A DNA stretch of 64,000 nucleotides from Nannocystis pusilla (GCF_026626665.1 NZ_JAPNKE010000002.1:6363168-6427167), one strand, 5' to 3'. Positions 43,086 to 64,000 are shown, counted from the stretch's first letter. The notes: generated by a model not told the origin, from the sequence alone. A program made the numbers and translations.

Positions 43086-43408
43086 ACCGAATTTTCGCGT
43101 GACGTGACGCCACGCTCGCGGGCAACAATTCCGCGGAGCGGTGAAACCAACACCTGAGTCACCTTTAACGCTTCGCGGTTGCGCAGCCGGGAAAAATAGC
43201 GCCGCGCACGCTCATTCGTCTCGTGATTCGTCGGGTTCGGCCGTGCCAGGCCGGGTCGCGGAATGAGCGCAGTGAGCTGACGGACCGCGCGCGGGCAACG
43301 ATTTCTCCGATCGGTGGATAGGCGCCGCCACGCTGGCGCCCCGCCGAATGAGCGCAACGGGTCGACGGCGCCTCGTCGGCGACGATTTCTGCGATTGTGG
43401 ATAGTGCT
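43086..43408. repeat. Three degenerate direct repeats in a gene-free region
   Basis: The gap between the protease start and the DUF3565 gene holds related ~62-base units beginning near 43086, 43259 and 43345. The best-conserved core is GGCAACGATTTCTCCGATCG at 43294 and GGCGACGATTTCTGCGATTG at 43378, continued by GTGGATAG in both; the first unit keeps GGCAACAATTCCGCGGAGCG at 43121. The last two units also share a GAATGAGCGCA start. No open frame fits the repeat. Confidence 0.5.
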
Positions 43409-43415
43409 TAACCAT

Positions 43416-43429
43416 GGGCAGGCCTGCCC
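43416..43429. promoter_or_regulatory. 14-base perfect palindrome
   Basis: GGGCAGGCCTGCCC at 43416-43429 is perfectly symmetric, with no loop. It lies between the last degenerate repeat and the end of the DUF3565 gene. It may be a protein-binding site; no function can be shown. Confidence 0.3.
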
Positions 43430-43557
43430 GTTCAGTGAGCGCGCCGCGACGCGCCAATCGCCAGCGGAGCAGATGGCCGTCGATGTGGGTCCTCGACTCC
43501 CGAAGCGAATGGACGGACGACGGGCGCCGGGACGCTGCGAGCCCGGAGACGGCGGCG

Positions 43558-44028
43558 CTACGCGTCGGGCCCCGGGGCGCGCAGGAACACCACCCGCATG
43601 CGCACCGCCCCGAGCGGCTCGACGTGATGCGGGACCTCGGGCGGGATGATCGCGTGCTCGCCGGCCGCGAGCTCGCGGTCGACGGCCAGCGGCGGCATCA
43701 CGAAGCGCAGCCGCCCCTCCAGCACCTCGACGCGCCCCCAGCTGCCCGCGCGAATCGTATGATCGCGGCGCAGGCCGGCCGGGAGGGTCGCCTCGTCGAA
43801 CGTGGCGGTCGTACGATACTCCGCCGCGCCGGCGGGCAGCTCGCCGCGACCGCAGCGCCCGCACTCGATCGCCGCGCCGACCCGAGCCTCCCGCGCCGCC
43901 GCGTCGGCGAGCCACGGATAGTCGGACAGCGGCGGGCGGTGCCGGACGTGCCGGCGGTGCCCGCAATCGAGGCGGACGATCCACTCGCCGGCGGCGTCGC
44001 GCTCGAAGCCGAGGATCTGCCGCGGCAC
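43558..44028 (-). CDS. DUF3565 domain joined to a DUF1971 (TehB-like) cupin
   Basis: Residues 1-~65 match DUF3565 (ILGFERDAAGEWIVRLDCGH and HVRHRPPLSD with two Cys-x-x-Cys-like positions, ECGRC). Residues ~70-150 match the DUF1971 cupin found at the N-terminus of tellurite-resistance TehB (YRTTATFDEATLPAGLRRDH, WGRVEVLEGRLRFV, IIPPEVPHHVEPLG). The cupin barrel could bind a metal or small ligand. The GTG at 44028 is the in-frame start. An ATG at 44068 one base out of frame suggests the N-terminus may be longer by about 14 residues if one base is missing. No methyltransferase gene is adjacent. Confidence 0.75.
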   Translation of the reverse strand: MPRQILGFERDAAGEWIVRLDCGHRRHVRHRPPLSDYPWLADAAAREARVGAAIECGRCGRGELPAGAAEYRTTATFDEATLPAGLRRDHTIRAGSWGRVEVLEGRLRFVMPPLAVDRELAAGEHAIIPPEVPHHVEPLGAVRMRVVFLRAPGPDA

Positions 44029-44072
44029 CGCGAGGCCCGCGTCCTCTCGCGTGGGTCGAGTCGGTCACCGCG

Positions 44073-44582
44073 TCAGTCTACCGCGGACCGCGGCGACGCC
44101 GGCAGGACCTCGAGGTCCACGAGGATCTGCCGCAGCTCCGCGACGCGCGGCGGCTCCAGCGGCCGGAGCGGCGCCCGCAGCGGCCCCACGCGCGTGCCGC
44201 ACAGCTCGAGCGCCGCCGCGAGCGCGCGCGGCAGGCCGTGGGCGACGATGAATTGCAAAAAGGGCAGCTGGCGGTAGAACGAGCGCCGCGCGCCGTCGAG
44301 GTCGCCGCGGATCACGGCCTCGTACAGCTCGAGGTTGAGGCGCGGGATCACGTGGCTCGGCGCGCTGTTCGAACCATTCACCCAGGCCGACGAGCCGGTG
44401 GTGTTCGCCGAGCTGGCCGCCGAGGTGACCGTCGCGCTGGCGCCGCTGGCCCGCAAGAACGGCAGCGCGTTCGTCGTCGACGTCGACCCCGGCGTCGCGA
44501 TCTCGACGTGCAGCTCGGCGGTGCGGGCGTGCAGGCCCTCGATGAGCTCGCCGAGCTGGGCCACCATCGCGTTGGCCCTCAC
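44073..44582 (-). CDS. Shortened DapA-family (DHDPS/NAL) protein lacking the N-terminal active-site half
   Basis: The C-terminal ~120 residues match the end of the dihydrodipicolinate synthase/N-acetylneuraminate lyase family: SAWVNGSN, VIPRLNLELYEAVIRGDLDG, FYRQLPFLQFIVAHGLPRAL and PPRVAELRQILVDLEVL. Family proteins are ~290-300 residues with the Schiff-base Lys near residue 160. This one is 169 residues and that region is absent. In its place are ~50 residues of coil and Ser/Thr/Asn-rich sequence. The GTG start overlaps the esterase stop (GTGA), so translation is coupled and the frame is used as it stands. It may be a remnant that has lost catalysis, or the product of an internal deletion. 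Confidence 0.55.
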   Translation of the reverse strand: MRANAMVAQLGELIEGLHARTAELHVEIATPGSTSTTNALPFLRASGASATVTSAASSANTTGSSAWVNGSNSAPSHVIPRLNLELYEAVIRGDLDGARRSFYRQLPFLQFIVAHGLPRALAAALELCGTRVGPLRAPLRPLEPPRVAELRQILVDLEVLPASPRSAVD

Positions 44583-45439
44583 GGGGACGCCGGTGCGGCG
44601 CTCTGCGGGCTCTCGGTCGGCGCGAGGACCGTGCGGAAGGCTCGCAGCGCCGCGCCGTGGAAGATCGTGCCGTGGTGCTCCTCGGGCATCGGCGCGTAGT
44701 GCCAGCGCACGCCCGGTGGGTCGACCTGACGCAGCGCCTCGGCGATGACCTGCCCGTGGCGCTGCATGTCCGGCTCGTCGGAGGTCGCCAGGTACAGCGT
44801 CCGCGGCGGCTGCCCCGGCTGTTGCAGGCGAGCGGCGGCTTGCTGCGCGAGCGAGCCGCGGTCCCACCACGCGCTCGGGTCGATGGCGATGTACGTGTCG
44901 AACAGCGCGGGCTCGACGAAGAACGTCTCGAGCACGAACAGCCCGGCCAGCGACTCGCCGACGATCGCCGTCTCCTCCGTCACGCGGTAGCGCCGGCGGA
45001 TCTCCGGCATCAGCTCCTCGCGGAGGAACCGGCGGAACGCGGCCGAGCCGCCGACGCGCGGCGCGATCTTTCGATCCTCCGGGTCGTTCGTCGGACCGGT
45101 GAGGTCGCGCCGGCGCTCGGTGTTCTCGATGCCCACCACCAGGAACGGCCGCATCGTCCCGTTGGCCGTCGAGACCTGGACGATCCCGGTGATATGGTGA
45201 AAGTCTTCCTTCATGCCGCCGTCGGGCATGTAGAGCACCGGCAGCGGCGGGCCGTCCGCCTCGTGGCCGGGCGGCGTGTAGATATTGATCCGCCGCGCCT
45301 CCCCGAGCGCCCGCGAGTCGATCGTGATCGAGCGGCCGATCGCCAGCTCCGCCGGGGCCGCCGTCGCCGGCGCTGGTGCGCTCGCGCAGCCGCACAGCAG
45401 CAGGCAGGCGAGCGAGACCGTCCGGGTGCAGCGATGCAT
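44579..45439 (-). CDS. Lipoprotein esterase, alpha/beta-hydrolase (IroE/BesA-like)
   Basis: The N-terminus is a lipoprotein signal with lipobox LLLCGC. The domain matches the Esterase_PHB-like/IroE group: INIYTPPGHEADGPPLPVLY, PDGGMKEDFHHI, PFLVVGIENTERRRDLTGP, nucleophile motif AIVGESLAGLFVLETFF (GxSxG), an Asp region YLATSDEPD, and the late His in MPEEHHGTIFH. IroE-type enzymes hydrolyse siderophore esters in the periplasm, so a role in siderophore or ester breakdown is plausible but unproven. It overlaps the DapA-like gene by four bases. Confidence 0.85.
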   Translation of the reverse strand: MHRCTRTVSLACLLLCGCASAPAPATAAPAELAIGRSITIDSRALGEARRINIYTPPGHEADGPPLPVLYMPDGGMKEDFHHITGIVQVSTANGTMRPFLVVGIENTERRRDLTGPTNDPEDRKIAPRVGGSAAFRRFLREELMPEIRRRYRVTEETAIVGESLAGLFVLETFFVEPALFDTYIAIDPSAWWDRGSLAQQAAARLQQPGQPPRTLYLATSDEPDMQRHGQVIAEALRQVDPPGVRWHYAPMPEEHHGTIFHGAALRAFRTVLAPTESPQSAAPASP

Positions 45440-45710
45440 GCGGGCCTGAGGGCGCTGCGGACCTCACCACGGAACCCGCGCGGGGGTCAAGCCGGAGGCC
45501 GCCGCCGGGCCTGTGGGCGCCGCGAGCACGCAGGGGACGCGAGCGTGCTGCGACCGGGACACATCGATCCGCCCTCGCGCCGGACTGCTCGCGAAGGACG
45601 ACTCGGAGACCGACGGGCGACCCCGCCGGCGTGATGGAGCATGCGTGAGGGTGACGCGAAATGCCCGCTCGCGGCAGTGAAGCCGCTCCCACCACGCGAC
45701 ACTCTTCCGG

Positions 45711-45862
45711 GCCCGGGGCGACGAGGCCGCGCCGGGGGTCAGCCCGAGGCGAGCGCCCGTCAGGCGCAATCATCGGTCCCACGCGCCTCGGGACGCGAAC
45801 TTCCCGCCCCCGCGGGGGCGACGCCGTCTCGCCGGGGCCAGCCCGAGGCGAGCGTCCGTCAC
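45711..45862. repeat. Direct repeat of about 52 bases, period 99-100
   Basis: The units at 45711-45763 and 45811-45862 share AGCCCGAGGCGAGCG, then C or T, then CCGTCA, and a similar GC-rich upstream part with GGGGCGACG. The two copies are separated by about 48 unrelated bases. Confidence 0.6.
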
Positions 45863-45960
45863 GTCGACCAATCGACGTCGCCCTTCTCATCACTACAGCT
45901 CCTGCGGGCGTCGTCGTCCCACCAGCGCGGCGAGCTCACGGCGGAGGTCGGGACAATTAG

Positions 45961-45994
45961 TCACTGGCCACATGGCGCTCAGGACAGCCAGTGA
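45961..45994. promoter_or_regulatory. TCACTGGC/GCCAGTGA dyad, possible operator
   Basis: TCACTGGC at 45961 and its exact reverse complement GCCAGTGA at 45987 flank 18 bases. A third copy, GCCAGTGA, is at 46645-46652, six bases before the megasynthase ATG. This spacing and placement suit a regulator site; no regulator gene is adjacent. Confidence 0.35.
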
Positions 45995-46657
45995 TTGCAG
46001 CACAGCCACGACATTTCACGACAGGGGCCGGAGTCTTCCCCGTCTCCGAGCGTGGCTGGGGACAATTTCGGGCCCCTCGGGCTTTTGCCTCGTCGTCCCA
46101 TGGGCCTCGGGCGAGGCGGGCGGGGGCCGCGATTCGGCCCCGACTCGAGTGGCATGCCGGTTGCTGAAGCTGACGAAGACCGACCGCCGGCGACAGGGCG
46201 TCCTGTTGCGATCGAGGACTGCGACATGGTGCGCCGAACACCCCGGAAATCGACCGTCGCGCGCTGCCTCGGCGTGCCCCCGATCGCACGGGTCTGCGTC
46301 GAACCTCACGTCGATTGTTCCGGCGCCTGCGAGGAGCCGTCGTATGATGAATCGGAGCTACCCCCGTATTCACCCCGCTCCTGGGCGAATACGGGGTGGG
46401 CGTCCGTCCCGCGGCTCAAATGCGCGGAGTTCGAATCAGAGGCGACCCGAGGGCTCATTCACGCCGGCGCAGCCGCGTCCGATCGGCGAGGGGCCGCGTC
46501 GGCTCGCTCGCGCCGGCGCGGCGGAGACATCACGACTCACTTCGATCGGCGCGCGACTATCATCGCGCCGCCGGGCCGCCGCGACGGGCGACCGCGACTC
46601 ATGAGCGCGCCCCGTCGCGGCCGCGCGACCTTAGCTCACCTCAAGCCAGTGACTGCC

Positions 46658-59657
<13,000 letters not shown>

Positions 59658-59681
59658 GCGCGGAGCCCCATCCCTCCGCTC

Positions 59682-59890
59682 GACGCGAAGCCCCCACGAC
59701 TTACCTCCATCCCCGAGCACCCCGCGACGCGGCGCCCGGGCGACGCGACGCGGAGCCCCCACGACTTACCTCCATCCCCGAGCCCCCCGCGACGCGGCGC
59801 CCCGGCGACGCGACGCGAACCCCCCACGACCTACCTCCATCCCCGAGCACCCCCGCGACGCGTCGTCTCGGCGACGCGACGCGAAGCCCC
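59682..59890 (+). repeat. 65-66-base tandem repeat after the megasynthase
   Basis: Units starting at 59682, 59747, 59812 and a partial copy at 59878 share GACGCGAAGCCCCCACGACT and then TACCTCCATCCCCGAG. The repeat starts 25 bases after the stop codon and fills most of the gap before the oxidase gene. Confidence 0.9.
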
Positions 59891-60003
59891 TCGCACCGCT
59901 CGCTGCGGCCCACGACTTTACCTCCTCACCGGCCAGCGACAACCCGCCGCCGCGATGCGACACTGACTCTCGTCGCCCCGCGCGTCGCGGCGGCCGCCGA
60001 ACC

Positions 60004-61401
60004 ATGCCCGCCGATCCTCGCCTCGATCCCGACGCGCTCGCCGCTCTTCAGGCCGAATTTCGCGGCGAACTCGTCGACCCCGCGCATCCTCGCTACGACG
60101 CCGCCCGCGCGGTGTGGAACGCCCGCATCGACCGTCGGCCCGCGCTCGTCGCCCGCTGCACCGGCGTCGCCGACGTCGTCGCCGCCGTCCGCTTCGCTCG
60201 CGCCCGCGACCTGCGCCTCGCGATCCGCGGCGGCGGCCACGACGTCGCCGGCAACGCCGTGTGCGACGGCGGCCTCGTCCTCGACATGACCGGCATGAAG
60301 GGCGTGCGCGTCGACCCGGCGCGGCGGACCGTGCACGCGCAGGCCGGCCTGACCTGGAACGAGCTCGACCGCGAGACTCAGGTATTCGGCCTGGCGACCA
60401 CCGGCGGCCAGTGTTCGAGGACCGGCATCGTCGGCGTCGGCCTCGGCGGCGGCGTCGGCTGGCTCATGCGCCAGCACGGCCTCACCGTCGACAACATCCT
60501 CTCCGTCGACCTCGTCACCGCCGACGGCCGGTGCCTCACCGCCAGCGCCGACCGGCACCCCGACCTGTTCTGGGGCCTGCGCGGCGGCGGCGGCAACTTC
60601 GGCGTCGTCACCGGCCTGGAGCTGCGCCTGCACCCGGTCGAGCGCATGGTCGTCGGCGTCTTCATGCACCCGGCCGAGCGCTTCGCCGAGGCCCTGCGCG
60701 CCTTCCAGGCCGGCGCCGCCGGCGAGCCCGACGAGATGTGCAGCGTCCTGCTCTGCGCCGAGATGCCGGCCATGCCGACGGTCCCTCCGGAGATGCGCGG
60801 CGTCCTCGGCGTCATCATCGTCGCCAGCTACCACGGCCCGCTCGCCGCCGCCGAGCAGGCGTTCGCGCCGCTGCGTCGGTTCGCCCCGGCGACCGCCGAG
60901 ATGGTGCGCGAGGTGCCCTACACCACCCTGCAGACCATGTTCGACGGCGGGCCCGCGGCCTCCTACGGCTACGGCCAGTGCATGCGCTCCGAGTTCTTCG
61001 CCGACCTGTCCGACGCCGCCGTCGCCGTCGTCGAGGACCAGCTGCGCCGCGCCCCCTCGCCGATGTGTGGCTTCGAGCTGCTCCACCTCGGCGGCGCCGT
61101 CGCCCGCGTCCCCGAGGACGCCACCGCCTTCCCGCGCCGCGACGCCCCCTTCTTCGGCCTGTTCCAGTCGACCTGGAAGGACCTCGGCGACAGCGACCGT
61201 CACCTGCGCTGGACCGCCGACGCGTGGCAGGCCCTGCGGCCGTTCGCGCTCGGCGGCAACTATTCCAACTACATCGACGACGAGCCGCAGGCGCGCGTCG
61301 CCGAGGCCTTCGGCCCCGCCAAGTACGCCCGCCTCGTCGACCTCAAGCGCGCCTGGGACCCGGACAACTTCTTCCGCATGAACAAGAACATCCGCCCGTG
61401 A
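60004..61401 (+). CDS. BBE-like FAD-linked oxidase
   Basis: The product has 465 residues. The FAD_binding_4 domain is clear: IRGGGHDVAGNAVCDGGLVLDM, TTGGQCSRTGIVGVGLGGGVGWL and WGLRGGGGNFGVVTG. The C-terminal BBE segment reads NYSNYIDDEP, then KYARLVDLKRAWDPDNFF. The His in GGGHD and the Cys in GGQCSRTG occupy the positions that bind FAD covalently in berberine-bridge-type enzymes, so bicovalent flavin is likely. Such enzymes oxidise alcohols, amines or ring systems using oxygen. Its place directly after the megasynthase, in the same direction, makes it the prime candidate for tailoring the product. Confidence 0.85.
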   Translation: MPADPRLDPDALAALQAEFRGELVDPAHPRYDAARAVWNARIDRRPALVARCTGVADVVAAVRFARARDLRLAIRGGGHDVAGNAVCDGGLVLDMTGMKGVRVDPARRTVHAQAGLTWNELDRETQVFGLATTGGQCSRTGIVGVGLGGGVGWLMRQHGLTVDNILSVDLVTADGRCLTASADRHPDLFWGLRGGGGNFGVVTGLELRLHPVERMVVGVFMHPAERFAEALRAFQAGAAGEPDEMCSVLLCAEMPAMPTVPPEMRGVLGVIIVASYHGPLAAAEQAFAPLRRFAPATAEMVREVPYTTLQTMFDGGPAASYGYGQCMRSEFFADLSDAAVAVVEDQLRRAPSPMCGFELLHLGGAVARVPEDATAFPRRDAPFFGLFQSTWKDLGDSDRHLRWTADAWQALRPFALGGNYSNYIDDEPQARVAEAFGPAKYARLVDLKRAWDPDNFFRMNKNIRP

Positions 61402-62211
61402 CCGGCGCAGACCGCCGCTCGCTGCTGAATCATCTTCAACGAGGCGAGCCGAAGCGGATGATGCCGCGATTCGAGCGGGTGCGACGATTCGCGGCACCTC
61501 GCCGGCGCGTCGCCGCAATCGACCCCGGCCTCGCGCGGTCGCCTGTCCGGCCGCCGAGCGCCCGGCCGCGCGCGACGGCGGGTGCACGCAATTCCTGCTC
61601 GACCCGGGGGTCTCCTCGCCGCGGGAATGCGTCCAAGCCCTCGCCGAATGAGGGGGAGAGCAGCCCGGTCTTCGTTCACTCCAATTCTCGCCGCTTCTCG
61701 CCGCTTCTCGCCGCTTCTCGCCGCTTCTCTTCACTTAAAAGAGGGAAGAAAAGAATACCCAGCCGCGTGACCCACGACTGACCGCTTCTCGCCCGGTCGA
61801 GAACGCCCTCAATCTACCCGTGAAGGATCGCGGTCACAATCAGCGGCTGCTCACGCCCCGCGCTCGCGGCTCCGCGGGGCGCGTGCGTCCACCCACGTGA
61901 AGCCGAATGCTCGCCCCCGGCCTGCAGCCGGGCCCGAATCGACCGGGACGTGCGGGAGTACGTCGACGACGGCGAGGGGCGTGCACCGCCTCCGCCTCCT
62001 CGTCGGCGCCGATCCGTCGGTGTCTCGCTCGCGCGAGCGCGAGAGTTTTTCGACATTCGACGTACCCCCGTCCGCACCTCCACCCACCCTAAAATCAAAC
62101 ACGCCGCCGCCGGCACGCGCTCTGGCCGGCCACGGCGAGTCGGGCGCCGGGCCCGCCGGGAAAAACAATCATGGTGGCGTCGCTGGAGGGTGGCCGCTAT
62201 CCTGCCCGTCC
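61402..62211. other. Intergenic region after the oxidase
   Basis: About 810 bases without a supported gene. The short frames are Arg/Ser-rich. A run of 10-base repeats is present and is listed separately. A ribosome-site-like GGAGGG lies at 62184 but is too far from the next ATG. Confidence 0.45.
61685..61726. repeat. 10-base tandem repeat
   Basis: TTCTCGCCGC is repeated four times, followed by a partial copy that merges into a less GC-rich stretch. This is a simple-sequence repeat outside any gene. Confidence 0.85.
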
Positions 62212-63405
62212 ATGCTTGGTAGCAATCTCGAGACTGTCCTTGTGCGAGTGATGGCGAGCCTCGGGCTCATGTTGGCGGCCTGTTCTTCGAACGGCAACGA
62301 CTCGGCCGGGGTGACCGACGGCGCGTCGAGCTCGTCCACCGACGCGAGCGAGACCGACGCGCAGACGACCACCGACACCACCGTCACGCCGCCCACGAGC
62401 ACGAGCGGCGAGTCGGCCTCCGAGACCGGCACCACCACCACGACCACCGCGCCGACCTCGACGACCGACGCCACCACGGAGCCCGTCGACCCGAGCGAGA
62501 CGACGACCACGACCGATCCCACGGCGACGACCACCGACGCCACGACCACGACCACGACCGACGGCACCACCACGACCGACGGCACCACGACCACGACCGA
62601 CGGCACCACCGACACCTCGAGCACGACCGACCAGCCGCCCGACTGCGTGCCGACCGAGGACGTCGAGGTCAGCTGCGACAACATCGACAACGACTGCGAC
62701 TCCAACGTCGACAACATCGACGTCGGCAACGACGGCATCTGCGACTGCCTCAACATCGGCATCCTCGGCGACGTGGGCTACGCGCCGAGCGCCGACTTCC
62801 AGGCCTGGCTCGAGGACCAGGGCTCCGCCGTCACCCGCACCAAGCTGCTCAACAACCCCGGCGTGGTCACCCCGGCGTTCCTCGCCAACTACGACCTCGT
62901 CCTGATCGACCGCATCGAGCGGGCGCTCAGCGCCGACGAGGCCGCCGCGCTCGAGGCCTTCGTCAAGGACGACGGTCGCGGCATGATCACCCTCATCGGC
63001 TACAACTTCGACAACAACAACCCGGCCCCCGAGCGCGACCGGGCCAACTCCGCGCTGGCCCCGTTCGGCCTGGCCTACGAGGGCGCCTACTTCGGCAACG
63101 GCGTCATCCCGACCTTCGATCCGGTCCACCCGATCTCCATGGGCATCTCCGACGTCAACTTCGCCGGCGGCATCCAGCCGGTCGACGTCGAGAACCAGGG
63201 CACCTCGGAGGTGTTCGCCACCGTGCAGGCGGCGAACGCCGGCATCGCCCACCAGACCGACATGGAAGGCGGCCGCGTGGTCGTGTGGGGCGACGAGTGG
63301 ATCACCTTCGACAGCGACTGGCAGGGCTACGCCGACGTCCAGCAGTTCTGGGTGAACATGGTCGGCTGGGCCAAGCCGAAGGACTTCTGCGGCGCCCCGC
63401 AGTGA
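62212..63405 (+). CDS. Surface lipoprotein with Thr-rich stalk, Asp/Cys calcium-like motif and GATase-like domain
   Basis: The signal peptide ends in the lipobox LMLAAC. About 115 residues of Thr/Ser/Asp-rich stalk follow, including a long run of TTTTTDG units. The motif CDNIDNDCDSNVDN resembles the putative metal-binding repeat of myxobacterial surface proteins. The C-terminal ~210 residues (LNIGILGDVGYAPSADFQAW, YDLVLIDRIERALSADEAAAL, RGMITLIGYNFDN, RVVVWGDEWITF) look like a ThuA/class-I glutamine-amidotransferase-like fold, without a visible catalytic Cys-His pair. It should be anchored outside the cell. Its function is unknown. The gene is intact. Confidence 0.75.
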   Translation: MLGSNLETVLVRVMASLGLMLAACSSNGNDSAGVTDGASSSSTDASETDAQTTTDTTVTPPTSTSGESASETGTTTTTTAPTSTTDATTEPVDPSETTTTTDPTATTTDATTTTTTDGTTTTDGTTTTTDGTTDTSSTTDQPPDCVPTEDVEVSCDNIDNDCDSNVDNIDVGNDGICDCLNIGILGDVGYAPSADFQAWLEDQGSAVTRTKLLNNPGVVTPAFLANYDLVLIDRIERALSADEAAALEAFVKDDGRGMITLIGYNFDNNNPAPERDRANSALAPFGLAYEGAYFGNGVIPTFDPVHPISMGISDVNFAGGIQPVDVENQGTSEVFATVQAANAGIAHQTDMEGGRVVVWGDEWITFDSDWQGYADVQQFWVNMVGWAKPKDFCGAPQ

Positions 63406-63572
63406 GCCCCGAGCGCCCCGCCGCCGTGCCCACGCGCGGCGGCGTCGCCCGCGAATGACGAGACGCTCGACCGCGCCGCCGGCTCCGACGCACAATCGAT
63501 TCGCGCGAACCCTCATTCGCGCCGACTTCGATCATTCCTGCGAATATGAGGCTTGTCGCAGACAGTCGGCGC

Positions 63573-64000
63573 TCACGCCGGGTCATCGGGCCCGGGCAGA
63601 TCGAAATACCCGCGCGCCAGCGCCTCGGCGCAGGCCGCCAGATACTCGGCGCTGAAGCGAGCCCGCACGCGTTCGCGCGTGGCATCGACCGCCTCCGGCG
63701 CCCACTCGAACGGCCAGCCGAGCACGTCGCACAGGGCCTGCGCCGCGCGGCGCGACTCGCCCGGCTCGTACGAGCTCGGCGTCCGCACGTCGGGGTCGTC
63801 GAGCAGCGCGGCGAGGCCGGCGATCGGCGTCGCGTGACCGAGGGCGGCGAGACCCCACAGCGCGAACACCCGCGTACGCGGCTCGGGGTGCGTCAGGTTG
63901 GGTTCGAACACCAGCGCCGCGATCGGGTCCTTGAGCTTGCGCAGCGCGTCGAGCAGCACGAAGGGCGTGTCCTGGCCGGCCGTGTGCGCCATGAGGATCT
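63573..64000 (-). CDS. HEAT-like repeat protein, 5' end beyond the window
   Basis: The frame runs to the window edge. A Met at 63992 could be the start, but the frame is open beyond it and the sequence begins mid-helix, so I treat the gene as partial. The visible 140 residues show HEAT-type helix pairs (TPFVLLDALRKLKDPIAALV, EPRTRVFALWGLAALGHATPIAGLAALLDDPDV) and a helical C-terminus (AEYLAACAEALARGYFD). HEAT arrays bind protein partners. No other domain is seen in this part. Confidence 0.7.
   Translation of the reverse strand, partial: ILMAHTAGQDTPFVLLDALRKLKDPIAALVFEPNLTHPEPRTRVFALWGLAALGHATPIAGLAALLDDPDVRTPSSYEPGESRRAAQALCDVLGWPFEWAPEAVDATRERVRARFSAEYLAACAEALARGYFDLPGPDDPA

Larger units (their letters stand above)
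45440..46657. other. Long leader region upstream of the megasynthase
   Basis: Over 1.2 kb without a supported gene; an in-frame extension of the megasynthase to 45995 exists but has no domain similarity. The region contains a ~52-base direct repeat and three copies of GCCAGTGA, listed separately. It should carry the regulatory sites of the biosynthetic gene. Confidence 0.5.

Noticed and set aside
44341..44520. The plus strand reads LFEPFTQADE and APLARKNGSAFVVDVDPG, resembling histidine-kinase segments
   Set aside because: The two motifs are in the wrong order for a kinase, no start or downstream N-box is present, and the minus strand carries a coupled DapA-like frame. I treat it as a chance antisense likeness.
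45995..46657. In-frame N-terminal extension of the megasynthase by about 220 residues
   Set aside because: The extra sequence has no domain similarity and is low-complexity, and the ATG at 46658 lies right before the condensation domain.

Overview
The window is very GC-rich DNA that looks like a myxobacterium of the Nannocystis/Plesiocystis type. The evidence is indirect: Thr/Ser-rich secreted lipoproteins, a MYXO-CTERM-like tail on a metalloprotease, a very large Ser/Thr kinase, an FHA-AAA+ protein without a GAFTGA loop, a KaiC-like ATPase and a large NRPS-PKS megasynthase. No rRNA, tRNA, CRISPR array or insertion sequence was recognised.

A caution applies to the whole window. At least 25 apparent single-base frameshifts break otherwise convincing proteins, often next to G, C or A runs. 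In each case the conserved protein continues at once in another frame. I treat these as probable sequencing or assembly indels and give one locus per gene, with approximate break points, instead of calling pseudogenes. Raw reads are needed to settle this.

Layout. 1-5.5 kb: the end of an unknown gene, an ECF-type sigma factor joined to a transmembrane and exported tail, a di-heme cytochrome c peroxidase-like lipoprotein, and a LytS/LytTR-type two-component pair behind a good promoter. 5.5-14 kb: a small hypothetical, a DUF4240 plus trypsin-like protein, an FHA-AAA+ regulator, and a divergent Ser/Thr kinase with FG-GAP-like repeats. 14-24 kb: an alpha/beta hydrolase, a secreted lamin-G/Cip1-like protein, a SMI1/KNR4-ankyrin protein with a histone-H1-like tail, a membrane protein, and a pair of lipoproteins (alpha/alpha toroid and beta-propeller). 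24-34 kb: a SnoaL-like protein, a ClpP-like protease divergent from an AraC regulator, a TPR protein, a small Cys-rich secreted protein, a TPR-thioredoxin lipoprotein, a GNAT acetyltransferase, a DUF2235 (Tle1-like) lipase with a partner gene, and a ferritin-like hydrolase. 34-46 kb: a CatB-type acetyltransferase, a KaiC-like ATPase with a hybrid histidine kinase, an SDR, a large fungalysin protease, a DUF3565/DUF1971 protein, and an esterase joined to a shortened DapA-like gene.

46.7-61.4 kb is the most distinctive part: a roughly 13-kb NRPS-PKS megasynthase reading C-A-T / C-A(N-MT)-T / KS-AT-cMT-ACP-TE, followed by a BBE-like FAD oxidase. The second adenylation domain shows the classical leucine code next to an N-methyltransferase, so an N-methyl-leucine is expected. 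It is extended by an alpha-methylated, unreduced malonate unit. A 51-bp tandem repeat sits inside the gene between the second C and A domains, and a 65-bp tandem repeat follows the stop codon. The window ends with a Thr-rich lipoprotein and the 3' part of a HEAT-like repeat protein.
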